From positions 1 to 12,195 of the forward strand of contig WRCU01000021.1 in the NCBI GenBank assembly GCA_009783805.1: a DNA stretch of 12,195 bases. Direction: 5' to 3'. Positions 1 through 5,544 of the stretch are shown in pieces. Made by a program: the position numbers and the translations under genes. The stretch comes from Oscillospiraceae bacterium (GTDB lineage Bacteria > Bacillota > Clostridia > WRCU01). Under the pieces are notes generated by a model. It was not told the DNA's origin. It worked only from the letters and a program-made list of their open reading frames with translations, and did no database searches. Position 1 is the stretch's first letter. Every line of letters starts with the position of its first letter.

Positions 1-41
1 GACGCCGGGTCCGGCATGGGTCCCGACGCCGAAAATATATG

Positions 42-47
42 AGGAGG
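42..47 (+). promoter_or_regulatory. Ribosome binding site of the first binding-protein gene
   Basis: A full AGGAGG lies 10 bases before the ATG at 58. It fixes the start of the lipoprotein gene and places the signal peptide at the very N-terminus. The 57 bases ahead of the gene hold no convincing -35/-10 pair (only an AT-rich AAATATAT just before the ribosome site), so the gene may be read from further upstream, for example from permease genes outside the window. Confidence 0.8.
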
Positions 48-57
48 AATCCAAAGG

Positions 58-1548
58 ATGAAGAAGAGGTACTTGAGTAGGCTCATCCTCTTCGCCGTGG
101 TGTTCTCAATGGTATTCGCATTGATAGCATGCGGCGGCGACGATGACGCCGACACGACGACGGCGTCGACCACCACCACGGCGGCCGCGACCACCACTGA
201 CGCAGGTAGCAGCGTCAGCGAGGGCGCAGCGACCGACGACGGTGGGGACATCGGGGACATTGACCTGTCCTCCGGCTTCAAGCTAGACCCCGTCAAGTTC
301 CAAGGCCAGACGGTCAGCTTCATGACCGGCGGCCCGCAGGAAAACGCGGGAAGGAAAGAGGAGTGGGACAACAAGAAGTACGACTTCCAGCATCACCGCG
401 GCTGGGTGAAGGAGTACAGGACGGAGTTCGAGGACGCCACGGGCGCGACGGTCACGCAGAGGCCGGTACCCGAAGGCGAGGGCATGGCGACCAGGTACTT
501 GGCTGAGATCGCGGCGGGCGTTGGCCCCGACGTCATCATCTTTTGGGCCGACTCGAAGCCCAATTACCTGCTCAAGAACATAGTCATCGGGCTGAACGAC
601 TACATCGACTTCGACTCGCCGGACTATGCGGACGACAGGTACATCTCCAGGCAGATCACCGACTACTACAGGTGGAAGGGCCAGATCTACGGCGTCAACA
701 AGCCGTTCCCGACCTGCCTCATGTGGTACAACAAGGAGATGGTGGACCAGCTCGGCATGAGCGACCCGCTTGACCTCTGGAAGCAAGGCAGATGGACATG
801 GGACGCCTGGGTGGAGCTTGCGATGGCGATGACCCAGGACCTCACCGGCGACGGCAACATGGACACCTTCGGCTATGCCGGGTGGATGTACGGCACGTGG
901 CAGATACCCAGCAACGGCGTTGACTTCGTGACGTTCGACGCGGACGGCATGCCCACATTCGCGATGGACCACAAGTGGGTCACGGCCAAGGAGTTCACCG
1001 ACGACATGAGCCAGAAGTACGGCATCGTGCCCTGGGATTGGTGGACGGATCCGTTCGGGCGGTTCTATGAGGGCGTGATCGGCATGACGTACTGGCTCAC
1101 CAACCAGCTCGTCGAGGCCAAGCAGACCATGGGCATGGACGCCGTCGGATTCGTGTGCGCGCCCAGGGGTCCGGACCTCCCGGCCAACATGACCTCCAGG
1201 GACCAACCGGAGGCGCTCGCCTTCGGCGTTACCGGATGCAGCAAGAACCCTGAACTCGCCGCCCTCTTCCTCGAGTGGATGATGAGGGACCAGAACGACA
1301 CGAACGACAAGAAGGCCAGGTTCATCAACGAGATCTACGGCTCTGAGGAGATGTACCAGTACGCGCAGGAATGGAACGGGAACGCCCCCATCCTGCAGAC
1401 CTCCGGATTCGGCCAGGACTTCGCCGACATCCTCGCCAAGATAGTCCCGAACGCGGACGAAGGCATCACCTACGCCTCCGCCCTCGAGGCCAACAGGGGC
1501 GCGGCCCAGACCGCCCTCTACAACTTCCTTATCTCGACCCAGAGCTGA
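58..1548 (+). CDS. Sugar ABC transporter substrate-binding lipoprotein (family 1)
   Basis: This is an extracellular solute-binding lipoprotein that would capture a sugar or oligosaccharide and hand it to an ABC importer. Residues 1-24 form a signal peptide (MKKRYLSR, then a hydrophobic stretch) ending in the lipobox L22-I-A-C25, so the mature protein is anchored by Cys25. An acidic and Thr/Ala-rich linker follows (about residues 28-60). The body has family-1 binding-protein features: GPDVIIFW, a WYNKEMVDQLG segment, W-T-W-D-A-W, and an EF-hand-like loop DLTGDGNMD at residues 261-269, a frequent calcium-type loop in these proteins. At 496 residues the length is normal or slightly long. A strong terminator follows, so it is a single gene or the last of an operon; no permease or ATPase gene is in the window. 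The ligand cannot be read from sequence. Confidence 0.9.
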   Translation: MKKRYLSRLILFAVVFSMVFALIACGGDDDADTTTASTTTTAAATTTDAGSSVSEGAATDDGGDIGDIDLSSGFKLDPVKFQGQTVSFMTGGPQENAGRKEEWDNKKYDFQHHRGWVKEYRTEFEDATGATVTQRPVPEGEGMATRYLAEIAAGVGPDVIIFWADSKPNYLLKNIVIGLNDYIDFDSPDYADDRYISRQITDYYRWKGQIYGVNKPFPTCLMWYNKEMVDQLGMSDPLDLWKQGRWTWDAWVELAMAMTQDLTGDGNMDTFGYAGWMYGTWQIPSNGVDFVTFDADGMPTFAMDHKWVTAKEFTDDMSQKYGIVPWDWWTDPFGRFYEGVIGMTYWLTNQLVEAKQTMGMDAVGFVCAPRGPDLPANMTSRDQPEALAFGVTGCSKNPELAALFLEWMMRDQNDTNDKKARFINEIYGSEEMYQYAQEWNGNAPILQTSGFGQDFADILAKIVPNADEGITYASALEANRGAAQTALYNFLISTQS

Positions 1549-1611
1549 TCACTGGACCTTGCACTTAAGGGATCAGGAACGCTTTCGGAACGGATGGTCG
1601 GACGCAGTCTC

Positions 1612-1640
1612 GGGGGGCCCACCTACGGTGGGCCCCCCTT
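1612..1640 (+). terminator. Intrinsic terminator after the binding-protein gene
   Basis: A perfect 12-bp stem, GGGGGGCCCACC at 1612-1623 pairing with GGTGGGCCCCCC at 1627-1638, closes on a 3-base TAC loop. It is followed by TTCGTTGT, a weak T-rich tail. It lies 63 bases after the stop codon and separates this gene from the prepilin peptidase gene. The stem is very stable; the short tail is the only weakness. Confidence 0.8.
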
Positions 1641-1642
1641 CG

Positions 1643-1671
1643 TTGTGGGCGGACGGCGCATGCCGTAATAT
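1643..1671 (+). promoter_or_regulatory. Possible weak promoter of the prepilin peptidase gene
   Basis: TTGTGG at 1643-1648 and TAATAT at 1666-1671 are 17 bases apart, matching 3/6 and 4/6 of the -35 and -10 consensus. Transcription would begin about 6-7 bases after the -10 box, almost exactly on the ATG at 1678. No ribosome binding site is visible ahead of either ATG (1672 or 1678). Together this suggests a leaderless message, but the match is weak. Confidence 0.25.
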
Positions 1672-2376
1672 ATGCGCATGGACATCCTTGTGGTATGCGG
1701 CGCCGCGGCCGCCGCGACGGCCCTCTCCTATCCGCCCATACGCGCGATCCCCGAGAGGGACCCGGAGATCGAGGCCAAGGCGCGCACCCGAGCCGGTTGG
1801 GCCGTGAGGCTCGCTTTGCTGGCGCTTATATACTCGGTTTCATTCACGGCCCTATACCTCGAGCAAGGGATCGGGCCGTACTTCCTCATGGCGGCGCCGT
1901 TATTCGCGATCCTGACGGTGGCCTCATTCATAGACGCCGACTACCTCATAATCCCGAACGGCCTGGTCATCGCATGCCTCGCCCCCGCGGCGGCGGCCTT
2001 CGCCCATAACGTCGCGGAGCCCGCCGGCAGGTTCCTCCACGCTTGGTGGGGCCCGTTCCTCGGCCTGATCCCCGGCACGGCCTTCCTGCTCGCCGTCTAC
2101 GCCGTGGGCAGGATCCTGCTTAGGAAGGAAGGCATGATGGGCATGGGTGACATCAAGCTGTTCATGCCGCTGGGCCTGTTCGCCGGATTGGCCCTCACCT
2201 TCATGACGCTGTTCGTCTCGTGCGTGCTGGGCTCAGCCTACCAATTGGCGCTGATCGCCGCGGGTAGGAGGACCAGGCGCGACCCCATCCCATTCGCGCC
2301 TTTCATAACCGCCGGGTTCATGGTCAGCTGCGTGTACGGCGAGAGGATAATCGATATGTATCTGAGACTATATTGA
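1672..2376 (+). CDS. Prepilin peptidase, A24 family, short form
   Basis: A membrane aspartyl peptidase of the type IV prepilin peptidase (A24) family, which removes leader peptides from pilin-like precursors on the cytoplasmic face of the membrane. Both catalytic motifs are present: FID-ADYLIIPN with D88, and GMGDIK at 157-162 with D160; the family's C-terminal IPFAPFI is at 206-212. The 234 residues are rich in hydrophobic segments (about 5-20, 45-63, 70-86, 97-112, 128-150, 163-197, 206-222). The N-terminal cysteine-containing methyltransferase domain of full-length PilD/ComC proteins is absent, so this is a peptidase-only form. No pilin, assembly ATPase or competence gene is nearby. The start could also be the ATG at 1678; neither has a good ribosome site. 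Confidence 0.85.
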   Translation: MRMDILVVCGAAAAATALSYPPIRAIPERDPEIEAKARTRAGWAVRLALLALIYSVSFTALYLEQGIGPYFLMAAPLFAILTVASFIDADYLIIPNGLVIACLAPAAAAFAHNVAEPAGRFLHAWWGPFLGLIPGTAFLLAVYAVGRILLRKEGMMGMGDIKLFMPLGLFAGLALTFMTLFVSCVLGSAYQLALIAAGRRTRRDPIPFAPFITAGFMVSCVYGERIIDMYLRLY

Positions 2377-2398
2377 AAGGCGCCGGTAACTTAACGAA

Positions 2399-2428
2399 TT
2401 GACATAAAAAGGGACGCCGTGGGATAAT
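2399..2428 (+). promoter_or_regulatory. Near-consensus promoter of the NlpC/P60 gene
   Basis: A perfect -35 box, TTGACA at 2399-2404, is followed after 18 bases by GATAAT at 2423-2428 (5 of 6 matches to TATAAT). Transcription should start near 2435, giving a leader of roughly 57 bases before the ATG at 2492. This is the best promoter in the window and suggests steady expression by the housekeeping sigma factor. Confidence 0.75.
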
Positions 2429-2491
2429 CTGACCCAGAATACCCAATCCGAGGATTCGGAATAATAAAAGCCTACGCGCCGGGAGTACGCG

Positions 2492-3427
2492 ATGCCTCAC
2501 ATACGGAAGCTTACGTCGATAGCCTTGATGATAGCCTTGATCCTCACCTTGCCCGGGGGCCTGACCACTGCGTCCAACGGCGACCTGCACAAGAGGGTAG
2601 GGACCGTCATAGTCAACTGCCTCAACATAAGGAAGTCGCCGAACGTCGAGTCGGACATCCAGTTCCTGCTCATGCGGGACGCGGCCGCCTGGATATTGGA
2701 AGAGTCCGTGGAGGAGGACGGGATCTGGTACTACATCAAGTTCACGGACTCCGAAGGCAAGGACTTCATCAGCTGGGCCAAGGGCGACTACCTTACGGTG
2801 GAGGAGGTCCCCATCGGGAACGCCTCGCCCAACTGCGACGTGGTCAACGTGAGGTCCGATGCGACCACCGCCAGCGAGATACTGATGCAGCTTAAGGCCG
2901 GCGACACCGTCATAGCCATAAAACGCATCGGCGGATGGTACAACGTCGAGACCGAGGACAGCGTCAGGGGTTGGGTCCGCGAGGACCTGCTCGACCTGGA
3001 GGGGTCGTCCGCATCCAAGCCCCAAAACAACGCCCCGGCCGCCGCCAACGCCACCTTTGCGGACAGGGTGGTAGAGACGGCCCAGAAGTTCATAGGCTAC
3101 CCATACAGGTGGGGAGGCAGCTCCCCCAACGGCTTCGACTGCTCCGGGTTCACCCAGTACGTCTTCGCCCAGCATGGCATATACATAGACAGGACGGCCG
3201 CGCAGCAGGCCTACAACGGCACGTTCGTCCCGAGGGACAGCCTGCAGAAGGGCGACATCGTCAGCTTCAACACGAAAGGGACGGGCATAAACCACGTGGG
3301 CCTGTACATAGGCTCAGGCAAGTTCATACACTCGGCCAACGAGCGCCTGGGCGTCACGATAGGCACCATATACAGCGACTACTACACGAACTCATACGCA
3401 AGGTCCTGCAGGGTTATAAGCCCGTAG
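2492..3427 (+). CDS. Secreted SH3-domain NlpC/P60 cell-wall endopeptidase
   Basis: A secreted peptidoglycan hydrolase, likely cutting a stem-peptide bond such as the gamma-D-Glu/diamino-acid link. Residues 1-28 are a signal peptide (MPHIRK, hydrophobic core, TTASNG). Two bacterial SH3-like domains follow, about 35-105 (with NCLNIRKSP) and 112-170 (with DVVNVRSDATT and GWVREDLL), then a short Ala/Pro/Asn linker (171-188). The C-terminal NlpC/P60 domain starts near 189: Y-R-W-G-G at 205-209, catalytic C217 in FDCSGF, H268 in NHVGLYIG and a third polar residue H280 in FIHSAN. All catalytic residues are in place. The ATG at 2492 has GGGAG 6 bases upstream. It has its own promoter and stands alone, so it probably serves cell-wall growth or separation. 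The 311-residue length is typical for this architecture. Confidence 0.92.
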   Translation: MPHIRKLTSIALMIALILTLPGGLTTASNGDLHKRVGTVIVNCLNIRKSPNVESDIQFLLMRDAAAWILEESVEEDGIWYYIKFTDSEGKDFISWAKGDYLTVEEVPIGNASPNCDVVNVRSDATTASEILMQLKAGDTVIAIKRIGGWYNVETEDSVRGWVREDLLDLEGSSASKPQNNAPAAANATFADRVVETAQKFIGYPYRWGGSSPNGFDCSGFTQYVFAQHGIYIDRTAAQQAYNGTFVPRDSLQKGDIVSFNTKGTGINHVGLYIGSGKFIHSANERLGVTIGTIYSDYYTNSYARSCRVISP

Positions 3428-3480
3428 GAGCGCCCATTTGGCGGCGGCCGGCGCGGTGAGGGCAACGCTAGGCCGGCGAG

Positions 3481-3512
3481 GGCGGCGTAAAGCCGCCGAG
3501 GGCCGCGCGGCC
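3481..3512. repeat. GC-rich inverted repeats between genes
   Basis: The 216-base gap between the NlpC/P60 gene and the next gene holds short GC palindromes: GGCGGC (3481-3486) with GCCGCC (3492-3497) around GTAAA, and the perfect 12-base palindrome GGCCGCGCGGCC (3501-3512). No coding sequence is evident here. They may fold in the 3' end of the upstream message, but at this base composition such repeats can arise by chance. Confidence 0.4.
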
Positions 3513-3531
3513 GACGCAAAATAATGGCACG

Positions 3532-3566
3532 GGCCGTCCCCTAGGGCGGCCTCTTCCGTCTTTTTT
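3532..3566 (+). terminator. Probable terminator after the NlpC/P60 gene
   Basis: GGCCGTCC at 3532-3539 pairs with GGGCGGCC at 3544-3551 (8 bp including one G-U pair) around a CCTA loop. A T-rich stretch follows and ends in six Ts (3561-3566). The T run begins about 9 bases after the stem, further than ideal, so termination is likely but may be incomplete. Confidence 0.5.
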
Positions 3567-3570
3567 ACGG

Positions 3571-3576
3571 TATAAT
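3571..3576 (+). promoter_or_regulatory. Consensus -10 box ahead of the second binding-protein gene
   Basis: A perfect TATAAT lies 68 bases before the ATG at 3644, in the only long intergenic gap upstream of the + strand sugar cluster. No acceptable -35 box is found at 16-18 bases (the bases there come from the terminator stem) and there is no TG extension. If used, transcription would start near 3583 and would probably need an activator. Confidence 0.4.
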
Positions 3577-3643
3577 CCTTCATGCGGGGCCATATGGCCG
3601 TCCGTGTGGGCTAAGGACTATCGAGGGAACCGGTATCCATAAA

Positions 3644-5128
3644 ATGAAAGGAATCACCGAAACGGATAAAGGCGGCTTTCGACCGGTTAGGCGCCGCCTG
3701 GCGCTGACCTTGGCGGCGGTCGCCTTGGCGGCGGCGCTCCTGGCCGTCTCCTGCGGCGACTCCGAGGAGGGGCCCGACTACCTGAAGGATTGGTCGGAAT
3801 CCAGGATCGTGATATTGATGCCCGAGGCGAACCTGCCGGACAAGGCCAGGCTCGGGGCCATAGTCGACGCCGTCAACGCCTCAGCTTTCGAAGCCGTCGG
3901 GGCGGAGGTCGCCATCGAGCTGTATGACGGGTACAGCGGGACCTTGAAGGAGGAGATCCTCTCGGGCCGGCAGATCGACCTTTTCTTCGCCTGGACCGAC
4001 GACCTGGTGACGTTCGACCTGGGCAGGGACATCGGCGACGACTTGAAGAAGTACGCCCCCAACTATTATTCGACGCTCGAGCCTAGGCACATCGAGGCTT
4101 ACACGATCAATGGGGCCCTATGCATGGTCCCCAGGCGGTACGTAAGCTCGGAGAGGCTCGCCGCCGTCGTGCGCAAGGACGTGATGGACGCCTCGGGAGC
4201 GGGGGCCATCAAGGACGCCGCCTCGTACGGGGCCTTCATGGCGGCCGCCAAGAAGGTCACCGACCTATATCCCGCGGCCGACGTCGCCCTCTCCTTCAAG
4301 CTGTTCAAGCAGGACTCGGGCTATGTATCGGCGGCGGCCAACGACATATGCGTGAGGCCCGAATCCGGCGAGTTCATCATATGGCCCCATACGGACGACT
4401 TCGATGAGTACCTGCGGACCGCGGCGGCATGGAAGTCCGAGGGGTACACCTTCCCGTGCTCGAACTACGTGGATGAGATGAGGTACGGCAGGATCGCCTC
4501 GTTCATAATCGAGCTGGACCTCGCGGCGATAACGGCCGCGCAGCTGGCCCCGTTCGTGGAGGTGGCCGTGTACCCGCTCAGCGTAGGCGTCCCGACGGCC
4601 AACCTCCTGTACAACCCCGGATTCGCGGTAAACGCCATGTCCCCCAACGCGGGGAAGGCCCTGGCGTTCATCGAGTGGCTGTACGGATCCCAGGAAGGGT
4701 ATGACCTGCTCATGTACGGGATCGAAGGCGAGGATTACCTCCTCACGGGGGGGCGCGTCGGGTTCCCCGCGGGGAAGGCGGCCTATGGCGGTTGGAAGGC
4801 CCTGATCGCTCTGCAGGACCTCCCGCTGGCAAGGGCGCATGTGAACGACGTCGCGGACTTCAGGGAGGCGATAGAGAGCGGGGTCAAGCCATACCTCTCC
4901 GGCAACGTGGTCACCGGGGAGCTCGACCCCTCGCTGGGCGAGCTCAACAAGGCCCTGCAGGAGTTCTTCATGCGCACCACGGAGCTGGAGCGCTACGTGA
5001 TCTCCGCCGAGGAGCTGGACATGGAGTATATAGGGCTGCTGCTCTCGACGTTGGAGGCGGGGGACACGCTGGGCTTAATGGACAGGAACAGGAACGTTTT
5101 TTTAAGTGAGGCTATATTCGGGCCATAG
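3644..5128 (+). CDS. LplA-like sugar-binding lipoprotein
   Basis: An ABC-transporter binding lipoprotein of the kind related to LplA and carrying a DUF3502-like C-terminal part. Residues 1-36 hold a basic segment (RPVRRR, 13-18), a hydrophobic core and the lipobox-like L33-A-V-S-C37; Ala at the -3 position is less usual than Leu. The body shows the binding-protein fold with DLFFAWTDD at 112-120, a KKYAPNYY segment soon after, and YGIEGEDY at 358-365, a hallmark of this group. Its 494 residues are normal. GAGGGA lies 15 bases before the ATG, a long spacing, so the start is moderately sure. No permeases follow; the next genes, 61 and 76 bases apart, are a small PQ-loop protein and a glycosidase, probably one transcript. 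It is unlike the first binding protein in sequence, so a different ligand is likely. Confidence 0.85.
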   Translation: MKGITETDKGGFRPVRRRLALTLAAVALAAALLAVSCGDSEEGPDYLKDWSESRIVILMPEANLPDKARLGAIVDAVNASAFEAVGAEVAIELYDGYSGTLKEEILSGRQIDLFFAWTDDLVTFDLGRDIGDDLKKYAPNYYSTLEPRHIEAYTINGALCMVPRRYVSSERLAAVVRKDVMDASGAGAIKDAASYGAFMAAAKKVTDLYPAADVALSFKLFKQDSGYVSAAANDICVRPESGEFIIWPHTDDFDEYLRTAAAWKSEGYTFPCSNYVDEMRYGRIASFIIELDLAAITAAQLAPFVEVAVYPLSVGVPTANLLYNPGFAVNAMSPNAGKALAFIEWLYGSQEGYDLLMYGIEGEDYLLTGGRVGFPAGKAAYGGWKALIALQDLPLARAHVNDVADFREAIESGVKPYLSGNVVTGELDPSLGELNKALQEFFMRTTELERYVISAEELDMEYIGLLLSTLEAGDTLGLMDRNRNVFLSEAIFGP

Positions 5129-5179
5129 CCCCGCGCTAGGCATGGGGCCATTGCGCCGCGGCCCGTCATCACTATCATC

Positions 5180-5185
5180 AGGAGG
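5180..5185 (+). promoter_or_regulatory. Ribosome binding site that sets the small PQ-loop gene start
   Basis: AGGAGG ends 4 bases before the ATG at 5190. The reading frame is open further upstream to an ATG at 5106, but that one overlaps the preceding gene and has no ribosome site. This site therefore decides the start and gives a 92-residue protein. Confidence 0.75.
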
Positions 5186-5189
5186 CAGC

Positions 5190-5468
5190 ATGGACTCCAT
5201 ATTCGAAACCGGTATGCTGGTGGCCTTCGGGGCGGCTTGGCCCGTCTCGATAATAAAGACGCTATGGACGAAGAAGACGTCGGGGAAGAGCCTCATCTTC
5301 CTGGCGATAATAATCGTCGGCTACATATCGGGCATCATACACAAGGCGCTGCACAACCTCGACTTGGTCATCCTCCTCTACATACTAAACGCCTGCATGG
5401 TGACGTTGGACCTCGCGCTATGCGTCAGGTACAGGAAGGCCGAGAGGGGATCGGCGGGGAAGGCGTGA
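5190..5468 (+). CDS. SemiSWEET/PQ-loop-like small membrane protein
   Basis: A 92-residue protein with three predicted membrane helices (about 8-24, 34-51, 57-78) and a basic tail (R80-Y-R-K), the size and layout of bacterial SemiSWEET transporters. Those pair as dimers and let small sugars pass the membrane down their gradient. The first helix has A-A-W-P18-V-S where the PQ motif is expected, so the proline is kept and the glutamine is replaced by valine. N67 in the third helix falls about where SemiSWEETs have their pocket asparagine. The Lys-rich loop TKKTSGKSL (27-35) joins helices 1 and 2. It lies between a sugar-binding lipoprotein and a glycosidase, which supports a sugar role. Transport activity is inferred; related small proteins are often annotated only as PQ-loop or hypothetical. 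Confidence 0.7.
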   Translation: MDSIFETGMLVAFGAAWPVSIIKTLWTKKTSGKSLIFLAIIIVGYISGIIHKALHNLDLVILLYILNACMVTLDLALCVRYRKAERGSAGKA

Positions 5469-5544
5469 CCCTGCGCCGGCCTGACGCCGCCTGATGCGGG
5501 ATCGCCGGCCGATACGGGCGTATGCCCAAAGGGGGTAATGGACG

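Noticed and set aside
175..210. Thr/Ala codon repeats after the first lipobox, considered as a tandem repeat element
   Set aside because: They encode the low-complexity linker usual between the lipid anchor and the binding domain; there is no regular repeat unit.
283..1206. Long open frame on the minus strand opposite the first binding protein
   Set aside because: It has no ribosome site and no recognisable domain, and is His/Arg/Val-rich as expected for the antisense of a GC-rich gene; the + strand gene is clearly real.
2324..3295. 323-codon minus-strand frame opposite the NlpC/P60 gene
   Set aside because: It is the antisense shadow of a gene with intact catalytic residues and a good promoter, and it runs across that promoter; no family features are seen in it.
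5106..5189. Upstream ATG at 5106 for the small PQ-loop gene
   Set aside because: The extra 28 residues overlap the preceding gene and disrupt the usual SemiSWEET length; AGGAGG at 5180-5185 selects the ATG at 5190.
5469..5544. GCCGGC repeats and small hairpins (such as ATACG-GG-CGTAT) ahead of the glycosidase gene, considered as terminator or riboswitch
   Set aside because: Stems are short, no T run follows and no known riboswitch pattern is visible; they are expected by chance in GC-rich DNA.
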